64,000 nt of DNA, from the NCBI GenBank assembly GCA_020050835.1, contig JAGVKB010000030.1, positions 59,536 to 123,535 on the forward strand, written 5' to 3'. The notes under the pieces were generated by a model. The model did no database searches, had not been told where the DNA came from, and saw nothing but the letters and a program-made list of their open reading frames with translations. The DNA comes from Candidatus Obscuribacterales bacterium. Its GTDB lineage: Bacteria; Cyanobacteriota; Vampirovibrionia; Obscuribacterales; Obscuribacteraceae. A program made the position numbers and the translations under genes. The number at the start of each line of letters is the position of its first letter. The stretch's first letter is position 1. Positions 41,755 through 51,500 of this stretch are shown piece by piece.

Positions 41755-43719
41755 GTGACTCTGGCAACATCAGAACAAGAAGATCCAGCCGATTCGTCTC
41801 GACGGTACTGTGCAACTTGCCAGCAACTGCTTGACGCTGAAACCGTTGTCTGTCCTTTTGACGGTACAGTCCTAACGTCGAGCCCCCACGAACAATTGGT
41901 CGGGACAATTTTTGCCGATCGTTACGAAATCTTGGAGACACTCGGTGAAGGTGGGATGGGCAAAGTTTATAAGGCCAGGCATATGCTGATGAGGCGCTTG
42001 GTCGCCATTAAGGTGGTGCATCCACACCTGGTGTCAAGTGCGGCCACACTGACAAGATTTCAGCAAGAGGCCGAAGCAGTAAGTCGCTTAAACCATCCCA
42101 ACATCGTTGCCGTGCACGATTTTGGACTTGTCCCGCGGGCGTATCTGGTTATGGACTACCTGGATGGGATAAGTCTAGATGATCTATTGGAGGATTATGC
42201 TCCGCTTAGCCTTGATCGCAGTCTTCACATCTTTTTGCAGATTTGCGATGGTCTTGCGCATGCGCACCAAAACGGCGTTGTTCACCGAGATTTAAAGCCC
42301 AGTAACATTATGCTCACAAACGCTGATGGTAAGACCGACATTGCAAAGATCGTGGACTTCGGAATTGCGAAGCTCATGCTCAGGGAGATAGGCGACTCTA
42401 AACATCTCACGGCTACCGGAGAAGTTTTTGGCAGCCCGCTTTACATGAGTCCTGAGCAGTGCCGAGCGAAATCCATGGATGCCCGTTCGGACATTTATTC
42501 TCTCGGATGCATCATGTACCGCACCGTAACAGGACATCAGCCGATTCTAGGGCAAGAGTTGATTGAGTGCTTGTACAACCATGTGAACATTGCTCCGAGA
42601 AGATTCAAGGATATCTGCGCAGAACTCAACCTACCGCAAGCGCTGGAAGCAATAGTTATGAAATGCATGGAAAAGGACCAGGAGAAACGCTTTCAGTCAA
42701 TGCTGGAGCTGAAAGATGCATTGGCGGTTTTCGACCAGGAAAGACTTCCAGATGCGATGCATGTCTCACATATGTCGACGATAGCAGTTTACGGAGAGAA
42801 CGCCGCAAACGCTCTTCAGTCTAGTATTAGTGACGTTGAGCCAATCTATGATCCGACAAGTACTGATTCAGAAATTGGTCGCGCTGCCACTGCTGCTGAG
42901 GCGAACCGAGCTGCTACCGCCGCCGAGGCGGGATTCGCTGCCTGCGCGGTTGAAAACAGTCTTGCAGCATCTGCCGCCGAATCTGGGCGCGCAGCCTCCG
43001 CCGTCGAGAACAGTCTCGTTGCGTCTGCCGCTGAATGCGAACGCGCTGCTTCCGCTGCTGAATCGGCTCTCGTTATCTCTGCCGCTGAGTCAGCTCGCGC
43101 TGCCAGCGCCGCCGAGTCCAGCCGCGCCGCCGGTGCCGCTGAATCTAGCCGTGCTGCCAGTGCTGCTGAATCCAGCCGCGCTGCCTCCGCCCATGAAGCC
43201 GGTCTTGCTGCTTTCGCCCTTGAAGCTGGTCATGCCGCATCTGCCGCCGAGGCCGAACGTGCTGCTTCTGCCACTAAACCTGGATGTGAGGCTTCGGCAG
43301 CGGAAGTCGGTTTGTCTGTTTCCGCTGCTAATTTAGAACGCTCTGTCTCCGCCGCGGAGGCTAGCCGCGCCGCTTGCGCCGCTGAGTCCGCTCGCGCTGC
43401 TTCCGCAATTGAGGCTAGGCTTGTAGCTTCTGCAACTGAGATTGCTTTGGTTGCCTCGGCCCATGAAGCTGCTCTTGCTGCCTCCGCCCACGAAGCGTGT
43501 CTCGCTGCCTCTGCTCACGAAGCACGTCTCGCTGCCTCCGCGGCCGAAGCCGTCCGTGCTGCTTCGGCCGCGGAAGCCGGCCGTGCTGCTTCAGCCGCAG
43601 AGTCTTGGCGAGCTGCTTCGGCTGCAGAGGTTGGTCGAGCTGCTTCTGCAGCCGAGGCCGGTCGCGTTGCCTCTGCCGCTGAAGCTGGACGTGCTAATTC
43701 GTCTGCCGCCGAGGAATGA
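41755..43719 (+). CDS. Ser/Thr protein kinase with zinc ribbon and long Ala/Ser/Glu heptad tail
   Basis: A 654-residue protein with a GTG start. Residues 18-40 form a small zinc-ribbon-like motif (YCATCQQLLDAETVVCPFDG) with three Cys. The kinase domain (about 57-320) is complete: Gly-loop LGEGGMGKVYKA, Lys86 in VAIKVV, GVVHRDLKPSNIML (catalytic Asp179), VDFGIAKL and YMSPEQC. From about residue 375 to the end runs a low-complexity tail of some 38 seven-residue units of the type AASAAES-R, probably one long helix or coiled coil. No membrane span is present, unlike many bacterial kinases. The tail may set multimer state or bind a partner. Codon composition of the tail is more GC-rich. Confidence 0.9.
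   Translation: MTLATSEQEDPADSSRRYCATCQQLLDAETVVCPFDGTVLTSSPHEQLVGTIFADRYEILETLGEGGMGKVYKARHMLMRRLVAIKVVHPHLVSSAATLTRFQQEAEAVSRLNHPNIVAVHDFGLVPRAYLVMDYLDGISLDDLLEDYAPLSLDRSLHIFLQICDGLAHAHQNGVVHRDLKPSNIMLTNADGKTDIAKIVDFGIAKLMLREIGDSKHLTATGEVFGSPLYMSPEQCRAKSMDARSDIYSLGCIMYRTVTGHQPILGQELIECLYNHVNIAPRRFKDICAELNLPQALEAIVMKCMEKDQEKRFQSMLELKDALAVFDQERLPDAMHVSHMSTIAVYGENAANALQSSISDVEPIYDPTSTDSEIGRAATAAEANRAATAAEAGFAACAVENSLAASAAESGRAASAVENSLVASAAECERAASAAESALVISAAESARAASAAESSRAAGAAESSRAASAAESSRAASAHEAGLAAFALEAGHAASAAEAERAASATKPGCEASAAEVGLSVSAANLERSVSAAEASRAACAAESARAASAIEARLVASATEIALVASAHEAALAASAHEACLAASAHEARLAASAAEAVRAASAAEAGRAASAAESWRAASAAEVGRAASAAEAGRVASAAEAGRANSSAAEE
42880..43710 (+). repeat. 21-bp coding tandem repeat encoding Ala-Ser-Ala-Ala-Glu-x-x heptads
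   Basis: About 830 bases of imperfect 21-base units inside the kinase gene, built from GCT/GCC, TCT/TCC and GAG/GAA codons. The unit is nearly self-complementary in coding terms: on the minus strand, 43515-43736 also reads ASAAEAAR repeats. Unit sequence varies by silent and missense changes, most at the last two positions of the heptad. Such arrays change length by slippage. Confidence 0.85.
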
Positions 43720-43808
43720 GCAGCTTCGGAAGCCAACGATCAAAGCAGAGCCAATCGCACCTGGCAATCACAGATAGGTTCGCGATCCTGTAACTTTACC
43801 TCTCCAAT

Positions 43809-45239
43809 GTGGCACAAATGAAAACCAGCAAAAATCCGAAGCCTGATGGAGGAAATTCATTCTCTCTGCTTCACGACAACACTGCCGCCCCCAGAGATGG
43901 TCGAAGAGCTCGTGGACTGGTCTTCAGAGATGCCGTGCCATTCCAGTCGCTTGCAGGATGGGCGCCTGATCCGCTTCGACCCGATCCGATTGAAGTTCTG
44001 AAAAACTCAGATAGAGGGCGGATTCCGAACTTGTTGCCGATAAGGTACGGGCGCATGCTCAAGACTCCATTCACGTTTTACCGGGGTGCCGCCGATGTTA
44101 TGGCTCGTGACCTCGCGACTACGCCTGTCACCGGAATCCGAGTACAGCTATGCGGCGATTGTCACGCTCTCAACTTCGGAGCCTTCGCGACTCCGGAACG
44201 TAATGTCAGTTTTGATATTGTTGATTTTGATGAGACACTTCCTGGTCCCTGGGAATGGGATTTGAAGAGATTGACTACAAGTTTAGTATTGCTGGCCAGA
44301 GATAATGGCATCAAGCTCGGAGACGCTGCTGCTGCTGCTGAAGCTGCCGCTCGAACATATCGCGAAAAAATGCTTGAGTTTGCAAGCATGTCCATACTCG
44401 ATGTGTGGTACGCGCACTTCGACTGGGAAAATGTTGTAACACAAGCCTCCGATCAATGTCTGAAGAAAAATCTGGAAGAGCACCTGAAAAAAGCGCAAAA
44501 GCGTTCAATTCAACACTACTACTTTCCGAAATTAACCCACAGTCAGAATGGCAAACAGGTAATTACTGACGATCCCCCTTTGATCTATCACCCAAAAGAC
44601 GATAAAGACTTCGTCAGTCGCATGAATATGGGCCTGCAATTGTATCGGAATTCATTGCAAGGAGACAAAAGGCGATTGATCGATCGTTTTCAGCTATGTG
44701 ACATTGCGATAAAGGTGGTAGGGGTGGGAAGTGTAGGAACCAGCTGTGCGATTGCCTTGTACATGGGCCCGAATGATGAACCTCTATTTCTCCAACTAAA
44801 AGAAGCGCGAGAATCCGTGCTGGAGAAACATGCGGGCAAAAGTTCGTTCGAAAGCCACGGACGGCGGGTTGTGGAAGGACAGCGGATTATTCAATCAGCC
44901 AGTGACATCTTCCTAGGCTGGTTCAACTTCGATGACGGCAAGCACTATTATGTCCGTCAACTGCGGGACACTAAAGTCAAGCTAATTAGCTACCAATGGG
45001 CGGGTCCACACCTGATTGACATGTCCGGGATAATGGGTGCCGTCCTTGCTCGAGCGCATGCCCGCTCGGGAGATTCGGCAATGATTAGTGGTTATCTTGG
45101 CCAGTCCATTGAGTTCGATCGTGCAATTGCAGACTTCTCAACTTCCTATGCCGATCAAGTTGAGAAAGATCACGCAGTTCTAGTTGCAGCGGTACACGCT
45201 GGACGTATTAGAGCGGAGACCGACGTGCAGTTATTGTGA
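43809..45239 (+). CDS. DUF2252 family protein
   Basis: A 476-residue cytoplasmic protein (GTG start; ATG 43818 is also possible). The family's blocks are clear: RYGRMLKTPFTFYRGAADVM, VQLCGDCHALNFGAFATPER, FDIVDFDETLPGPWEWDLKR, CDIAIKVVGVGSVGTSC and LFLQLKEARESVLEK, and FLGWFNFDDGKHYYVRQLRD. DUF2252 proteins have a kinase/phosphotransferase-like fold with HxxN and DFDE motifs that recall aminoglycoside-type kinases, but substrates are unknown. It lies 89 bases after the Ser/Thr kinase. Confidence 0.9.
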   Translation: MAQMKTSKNPKPDGGNSFSLLHDNTAAPRDGRRARGLVFRDAVPFQSLAGWAPDPLRPDPIEVLKNSDRGRIPNLLPIRYGRMLKTPFTFYRGAADVMARDLATTPVTGIRVQLCGDCHALNFGAFATPERNVSFDIVDFDETLPGPWEWDLKRLTTSLVLLARDNGIKLGDAAAAAEAAARTYREKMLEFASMSILDVWYAHFDWENVVTQASDQCLKKNLEEHLKKAQKRSIQHYYFPKLTHSQNGKQVITDDPPLIYHPKDDKDFVSRMNMGLQLYRNSLQGDKRRLIDRFQLCDIAIKVVGVGSVGTSCAIALYMGPNDEPLFLQLKEARESVLEKHAGKSSFESHGRRVVEGQRIIQSASDIFLGWFNFDDGKHYYVRQLRDTKVKLISYQWAGPHLIDMSGIMGAVLARAHARSGDSAMISGYLGQSIEFDRAIADFSTSYADQVEKDHAVLVAAVHAGRIRAETDVQLL

Positions 45240-45250
45240 GACAAGACAAT

Positions 45251-45679
45251 CTATTGACTTACGACTGCCGGACTACCGTCGGCTGGAATCTTTATGACCT
45301 GTTTGTGAACATTACTACCGGTGACGATTCCAATGCAGAGCATAATCAGTCCGCCCCAGATAGCTGGTTCCCAGCCAGTAAACGAAAGAGTTGCTGGCAT
45401 GATGTCTGCCACATACCTGAGAGCCACTGCCGGAAGTAGCCAGAATCCCAGCACCCAGGCTGGAATGAGCACAAGCAAAGCCACTCCGAGAGTACCGATT
45501 GTTACGATCGCGCTGATGGCAATTGCAAGTGATTCAACGACCCAACCCAAAAATGCGAACAAGATTCCGGCACCCAGAGCATGCAGAAAGTTTCCGTGAA
45601 ATTGAATGCCATGAATCATTGGAAAGATAAAATAGAATGCGCTGGCGATCAGCACCAGCCGAATCATGTACCGAATCAT
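45251..45679 (-). CDS. YvlD/phage-holin-like four-span membrane protein
   Basis: A 142-residue hydrophobic protein. Four spans are visible: MIRLVLIASAFYFIFPMI, FLHALGAGILFAFLGWVV, ISAIVTIGTLGVALLVLIPA and AIWGGLIMLCIGIVTGS. This layout is that of the YvlD/holin-4 family, whose members are linked to envelope stress in Bacillus. It is convergent with the DUF2252 gene. Confidence 0.65.
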   Translation of the reverse strand: MIRYMIRLVLIASAFYFIFPMIHGIQFHGNFLHALGAGILFAFLGWVVESLAIAISAIVTIGTLGVALLVLIPAWVLGFWLLPAVALRYVADIMPATLSFTGWEPAIWGGLIMLCIGIVTGSNVHKQVIKIPADGSPAVVSQ

Positions 45680-45702
45680 CGATTTACTCCTCCGTCTGTC
45701 AA

Positions 45703-46026
45703 CTAGGCTGATGCTCGCCTCAACAAAACTACCGCACCGCCTGTCACTGCGGACAGAACAGCAATCTGCATAAACAATCTGAACAAATCAATTGTGTTTG
45801 CCGTTTTATCTTGAAAGTCCAACTGCAATTTGACACCAAACAACTCTGCTGTATTGTGGTGGCGCTCTATCGGTGGTCGCCAAATCGGAGCGTAACCCAT
45901 TGGATGCTCGATCTTGCCCTCGTCAATGTATAGCCACGGCGGATAAACACCCATCAGAATAATGAGTATGATGCCGACTAGGACGATGAATTTTTGTGTT
46001 TTGTGCATAGCAGTTGTATTGGGCAT
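45703..46026 (-). CDS. Two-span membrane protein, unknown function
   Basis: A 107-residue protein with a span at about 12-30 (FIVLVGIILIILMGVYPPW) and another at about 83-101 (LFMQIAVLSAVTGGAVVLLR). The loop between them is soluble and probably outside. No family recognised. It lies 23 bases upstream of the YvlD-like gene on the same strand and may be co-transcribed with it. Confidence 0.55.
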   Translation of the reverse strand: MPNTTAMHKTQKFIVLVGIILIILMGVYPPWLYIDEGKIEHPMGYAPIWRPPIERHHNTAELFGVKLQLDFQDKTANTIDLFRLFMQIAVLSAVTGGAVVLLRRASA

Positions 46027-46043
46027 TGTTGTGTGAAGAACAC

Positions 46044-46322
46044 TTAGGTCTCACCATCATTCTGTTCTGATCGTTGTCCCACTGGCTTCTGGTCTTGAAT
46101 AGTTGAAAACTCCAAGCCTGTTGATGTAGATGTGATGGCATACTTAGCTGCTGGCATATTATCTAGATTCCACTGCGCTGAATCCATACGGATCGGCATC
46201 CGTTGTTCTGGCGAGTCACATAGTCTGAGTGCTAACAGTAAGTAAAGGACATCGGCCGGCTGGGGCCAGGTGATATCCTCCGATACTGACGTCTCCGTCA
46301 AACTATAATCATCTCTACTCAT
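46044..46322 (-). CDS. Hypothetical soluble protein
   Basis: About 92 residues from ATG 46322 (MSRDDYSLTETSVSEDITWP); a start at 46358 is possible. It has one hydrophobic stretch ADVLYLLLALRLC and a polar Gln/Glu/Asp-rich tail. No family recognised. It is 17 bases upstream of the two-span membrane protein. Confidence 0.4.
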   Translation of the reverse strand: MSRDDYSLTETSVSEDITWPQPADVLYLLLALRLCDSPEQRMPIRMDSAQWNLDNMPAAKYAITSTSTGLEFSTIQDQKPVGQRSEQNDGET

Positions 46323-46412
46323 CGCAAATGTTTCACTCCTGGTTGGGCCTTGTTCCATTCCTGAAAGTCTTACCTAACGTGTATCTGACCAATGTCCCGA
46401 TTTCAGCTTGGC

Positions 46413-46901
46413 TCATCCGCCTGACTGGAATGCATATTGCCTAACGTCACCGTAGCAACCGTCAAAATCAAGCGTCTTTCGAGCCCGGAAGGCCACATAC
46501 GGATTGTTGTCGCCGCACAAGTAGTTGAGGATGCTTAAGGGAACACTCGGGTTCTCTGCGATGCTATAGCGCACATCACAGGATTCATCATCTGCCAGGC
46601 TTTGAAGCAACGCTTCCGGTGCGTGGAAGTTTTCGGAAACTGCTTCGCGTACTCTCGGGTCAGGATCCAAACCGAGTCTTAGAAGCACAAAAACAGGTGT
46701 GCCAGGATTTTCCGCCACTCTAGTTCGCAATTTCGAGCTGCTGCAGTGGGAGAGATAGTTAAGAATCTCCTCTGCGCAAGCTGGATTACCCGCACAGAGA
46801 TAGGTGGTATGAAATCCTTCGGTCTGAGGTCTTGAAGCTAGATATAGTTGCTCAAGCAGCTCGCTGACGGGATACTCGCTGTCCTTTTGAATGTCGCTCA
46901 T
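46413..46901 (-). CDS. LRV-like helical repeat protein 2
   Basis: About 162 residues from ATG 46901 (MSDIQKDSEYPVSELLEQLY); the frame is open to 46988. Repeats match those of the protein at 40952-41425: SKLRTRVAENPGTPVFVLLR, DPRVREAVSENFHAPEALLQ, SCDVRYSIAENPSVPLSILN and NPYVAFRARKTLDFD. The closing block (CDVRY..AENP...NPYV..RA..T) is shared by both. Function unknown. Confidence 0.7.
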   Translation of the reverse strand: MSDIQKDSEYPVSELLEQLYLASRPQTEGFHTTYLCAGNPACAEEILNYLSHCSSSKLRTRVAENPGTPVFVLLRLGLDPDPRVREAVSENFHAPEALLQSLADDESCDVRYSIAENPSVPLSILNYLCGDNNPYVAFRARKTLDFDGCYGDVRQYAFQSGG

Positions 46902-47039
46902 TGCATGGTTCTCGTCCGAAAGGCAGCTATGCTGCCATAAATTCACTATATTTCCCAAATGTGAAAACTGAGTGAACTTTCGGACCACTCTCGATTTCGC
47001 TAGCTATCTAGAACCATCGCTCCGGGTCCGAACTCTCCC

Positions 47040-47450
47040 TCACCAGAGCCAGGGATAAATTGCGCTTTTGCCCTTCCGGTAGGCTTCCAGTTCTGAAAGT
47101 AAGTGTTGGGTAAGGAAGGTCGAACGTAGCGATTTCAGTTGCTTCCACAGTCTGGGCATGAATTTGAAACATACAATTCCGACTATTGTGGAGGGTACGG
47201 TCATGAGCCAGCCGTCAGAGAGCAGACTGCCCACGTCCTTGTCGCTCTTCAAGAGATTTACGCTCGAATTGTTTCGCTCCAAGAAATGAGCCACCAGCAA
47301 TTGAGTTTGTTTCGGGAGCGCAGATAACTCGGCGCTTGTCACGTCGTGCTGCCTCAGCGGGCGCGCGCCAGTGTCGTGAGGTACACTTCTGAACAATTGC
47401 GACCAAAAGACAACAATTGGATGATGCGCTCTTGGGGTTTCTGCGGACAT
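47040..47450 (-). CDS. Hypothetical protein, weak SieB-like pattern
   Basis: ATG 47450 (MSAETPRAHHPIVVFWSQLF) has GAGG nine bases upstream, giving 136 residues. The middle, SALPKQTQLLVAHFLERNNS followed by SDKDVGSLLSDGWL, recalls the C-terminal domain of superinfection-exclusion-B proteins, where a similar helix-turn pattern is found. The N-terminal spans of SieB are missing. The resemblance is weak and no phage gene is near. Confidence 0.4.
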   Translation of the reverse strand: MSAETPRAHHPIVVFWSQLFRSVPHDTGARPLRQHDVTSAELSALPKQTQLLVAHFLERNNSSVNLLKSDKDVGSLLSDGWLMTVPSTIVGIVCFKFMPRLWKQLKSLRSTFLTQHLLSELEAYRKGKSAIYPWLW

Positions 47451-47729
47451 ACTTAAGACCTCGCTCGTAAAAGAAAGCCACCGCTCCACATTAAAGGCAA
47501 GGAGCTGGACCGGGGAAGCTCAGCAAATCCTTGCCTTAATGCAGGTTGGGTGGTAAAAGGGGACCAACGCTGTTCAACTCTTCTTCTGCGGAGAAACAAC
47601 TCGTCTGGCTGAGTTATCGCTTACATTTTCAGCGTACAGCTCGACTGTTAAAACTGAGTGAAAGAGACTGCTCTCGTTCGTCACTGCTGAAACTAAAGCA
47701 GTTTCGCAGACCGCTTTCGGCAATCTCAT

Positions 47730-48395
47730 CTAAATTTTGTAGCCCTGCCCGCGCACAGTAGTAATAATTGATGCACGATCTGGTGAATCAATCTTGTGTC
47801 GCAAGGTTTTAATATGAGTTCTAACTGTATCGAGCAAAGGTCGGCTATTGTCGGGCCAGACACGCTCGAAGAGCGCCTCCGGACTAAATATCTGATTGCG
47901 ATGCCTGAGTAGAAATTCAAGCAGGCTGAACTCCATTGGAAGCAGGTGAATCTCCTTTTCGTCCTTAGTTACTCGCCCCGCTCCAGTGTCAATCGCAATA
48001 TTACTAACTGTGAGCAGCTGACCGGTTCTTAGCGCAGGTCTTCGCAAAAGTGCTCTCACCTGCGCAGCAATATCGCTCAACAGAAACGGTTTTACAAGAT
48101 ATCCGTCAGCACCTGCGTCCAATCCGGTCTGCAACTCTTGCGAGGAATGCCTCCCGGCGATCAGAAGGATGGGAGTGCTAGCTCCACCGGCTCGACAACT
48201 ACGAACGACGCTAATTCCATCCATGCGTGGCAAAGCTATTTCTAACAAGATCACATCGTATTGCTTCTCTCGCAAGAGTTGCTCAGCTTGCAATCCATCA
48301 TTTGTCACCTCAACCCAAAAGTGATTCTTCGAAAACCACTCCTGAATGGCAGTTGCAAGATCTCTCTGGCTCTCCGCCAGCAACATTCGTGACAA
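47730..48395 (-). CDS. OmpR/PhoB-type response regulator with Glu at the phosphoacceptor site, copy 1
   Basis: A 221-residue regulator. The receiver domain (1-118) keeps Lys102 (YLVKPF) and the overall fold, but the phosphorylated Asp is Glu52 (DVILLEIALP) and the metal-binding acidic pair is reduced to Glu8-Ser9. The C-terminal winged helix (about 127-221) is standard: EIHLLPMEFSLLEFLLRHRN and LLDTVRTHIKTLRHKID. With Glu in place of Asp the protein cannot be phosphorylated in the usual way and may be locked active or respond to another signal. It lies downstream of the giant glucan synthase on the same strand (202 bases). A close paralogue with the same change is at 58350-59057. Confidence 0.88.
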   Translation of the reverse strand: MSRMLLAESQRDLATAIQEWFSKNHFWVEVTNDGLQAEQLLREKQYDVILLEIALPRMDGISVVRSCRAGGASTPILLIAGRHSSQELQTGLDAGADGYLVKPFLLSDIAAQVRALLRRPALRTGQLLTVSNIAIDTGAGRVTKDEKEIHLLPMEFSLLEFLLRHRNQIFSPEALFERVWPDNSRPLLDTVRTHIKTLRHKIDSPDRASIITTVRGQGYKI

Positions 48396-48597
48396 GATCC
48401 GCTCCTCTCGAGGAGATGTGCGACTTGGTCAGCAACGAAGCAAGGTTTCCAGGCTCAGAACTTTGCGACACTAGGGTTAGCCAGTCTAACCTGTCTACCA
48501 TTGTACTGCAACAGCAAAGCTTCGCGGACCATTCCAAAGCGGAAGGCCAGGCGGTCAGCCACTCATTCACTGGCGATCGCGCACCGACAGTGCCGGT

Positions 48598-51500
48598 TCA
48601 ACTCGTCGCTCGGCTGGGAACAAATCTTACTTCGACAGAATGATCACGCCGATCATCCATCAACGAGATAGCCTTAGACTCCTGCAAGATGCCATCGACG
48701 ACCACGACCACATTCTCGTCGCCAGTCACTTTCGCCGATTGTATTACGGTTATGTGATAAACAGTTTCGCGATAGCGGTAGTGGATTTGAAACTCTTGCC
48801 AGTCGGGCGGCAAGCAAGGTGCAAAAGTTAGTTGGTTGACCCCCAGTCTAATTCCCAGCAATGATTCGATTATTAACCGGTACATCCATCCGGCCGAACC
48901 GGTGTACCAGGTCCAGCCACCGCGACCAGTATGAGGCGCCAGCGCGTAAACATCAGCTGCAATTACATATGGCTCCACCTTATATTTAGCGATTGACTCG
49001 GGTGAATCAGAATGGTTGACTGGATTGATCATTGAAAACAGCTCCCAAGCTCTCTGGCTGTCACCTAATACAGCAAATGCCATCGCCGACCAGATCGCAC
49101 CATGGGTATACTGGCCGCCATTTTCCCTGACACCGGGAACATAACCTTTGATATAGCCAGGGTTCAAATCCGATTTGTCGAACGGTGGATCGAGGAGCTG
49201 AATTAGCTTAGCGTCTCTGCGAACCAGTCTATCGTCAACGTTGTTCATCGCCATGAGCGAGCGTTCCGGGCTGCCCGCACCAGATAACACCGACCAGCTC
49301 TGTGAGATGGAGTCTATCTGACACTCGGAGTTGCTGGCAGAACCAAGCAACGTCCCATCATCGAAATAGGCCCGACGATACCACTTTCCGTCCCAGCCAC
49401 TCTTCTCAATGTTCTTCCGGAGATGGACCGCCTTGCTGTCGCAGCTTTCCGCAAACAAGTCATCACCAACCAGGTGCGCCAATTTAGTGAATCGCCTCAG
49501 CACTTCATGAAGAAAGAAACCCAGCCAGACGCTCTCTCCTTTGCCATTTTGTCCTACAAGGTTCATACCGTCGTTCCAGTCGCCGCATCCGATCAGCGGC
49601 AACCCATGCACTCCGAATCTCCATCCTCTCAAAATGGCCTTTTTGCAGTGTTCGTACAAACTGGCTGTCTCTTTAGATAATCCGGGTAAATCGTAGTAAG
49701 AGTCATCCTGCTGATTTACCGGCCGGCCAGTCAAAAACTGGATTTGCTCGTCAAGCACTCCGGTATCTCCAGTCATCATTACATAACGGCAAGTTGCCAA
49801 AGGTAGCCACAGGTAATCATCAGAACAATGAGTGCGAACACCGCGGCCAGAAGGAGGATGCCACCAATGCTGAACATCTCCTTCAACGAACTGTCTAGAT
49901 GCACACAACAACAGTTGTTTGCGCAATAGCTGCGGTTCGGCGTGAATGACCGCCATTGCATCCTGCAGCTGGTCTCTAAAGCCGAATGCTCCACCCGATT
50001 GATAATAACCACTCCTGGCATAGAGGCGGCAGCTAATTGTCTGATAGAGCAACCAACCGTTGGCCAGCAAATTGAGTGATTGATCGGGTGTCTGGACATT
50101 AACTGCACCGAGTGTGTGCTTCCAATATTGGCACAATGTTTCGAATGTTTCGCGCCTGGCGATGCTTCCCCTAAAGCGACTGACAAGAGCGCTGGCGTCG
50201 GTAGCATCTTGCCCGATTCCCAGTCTGAAGACAATTTCGCGCTCTTGCCCATCGGCCAGCTCGAACGGTACTTGGAGAGCGCCGCAGGGGTCCAGGCCTG
50301 CGCCGACCTTACCGGACAGTCGCAGGCGGGACAGCGCGGCGGGGCTGCCTAGATTACCGTTGCGTCCGACAAACTCCGTTCTGTCAGCAGTCAAACTGCG
50401 AGTCGTCTCGTCGACATCTAGAAAGGCCACGCGCTCAGGAAACTCACTACTATATGGGTTTCGACAGAACAACGCTCCGCTTCGCGTATCGATTTCAGTA
50501 ATAACATGCATCGCTGTTTTCGGGCGGAGATCACCTAATACCCATTCGACATAAGCTGTAGCAGACAATCGGCGCATCCGTCCTGAATTGTTGCGTATTC
50601 TCAAAGCAGCCAGTTTAATCGGTGCATCAATTGCCACGTAAACGCATAGTTCAGAAGTGATACCGGATTCGGTGTGCTCAAATACGCTGTATCCGAAACC
50701 ATGCCTGGTCACATACGGGGTGACCCCTTTTGCAGGAAGTGGTGTGGGTGACCAATATTGGCCGGACTCTTCGTCGCGCAAATAGAATGCTTCGCCGGCT
50801 GAATCAGTTACCGGATCGTTGTTCCAGGGAGTAAGTCGAAACTCGTGGGCGTTCTCGAGCCACGTATAAGACAGACCACTCTCTGAAATCACTGTGCCAA
50901 AGGACGGATTTGCCAGCACGTTGACCCAGGGAGCCGGTGTCGCATTACCGGAAGTTGTTGTAATTACATATTCTCGCCCATCCGGGGTAAATCCGCCCAG
51001 CCCATTGAAAGCGACCAGATCAGTGCGCTTCTCCATGGTTTGTGCCAGCTCCTGCTGCTGTGCCTTGCTCGGCACCAAGCGTGGAACGCGCACTTCCTTG
51101 AAAGTGTTTTGAGCGACCTGCTCTTCCAGAGTGCCCCGGTTGTCCTTGATAATGATGCGTGCAACCGACTGCAAGAGCACCCGATCCTCGCTCGATATCT
51201 GTTCGGCAGCCCGCACGAAGATTCCGCCTGGGCGATCCACCAGATTGGCTTCAACACCGGCTGCAATCAACCCGAGAATCTGATCTTGAATCAATTGGCG
51301 GTACCCGGCGCGATCTTCGTTCCAGATGACCAGATCGACTGCAAGCCCCTTCAATCGCCAGTACGCATGCGCTTGAACCAATTGCCGCACCAGCTCGATG
51401 TTGGCCAGCTCTCTGATCTGGAGCAGCACGATCGGAAGATCCCCCGATATTGCATAGCCCCAAAGTCCGGACTGACCACGTTGATTCTTAATCAGGACAC

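Noticed and set aside
42830..43336. Leu/Pro-rich plus-strand frame inside the kinase tail
   Set aside because: It is the +1 reading of the Ala/Ser/Glu array and not an independent gene.
49150..49175. tRNA-like GGTTCAAATCC string
   Set aside because: It lies inside the glucan-synthase coding region and no cloverleaf partner sequence is present.
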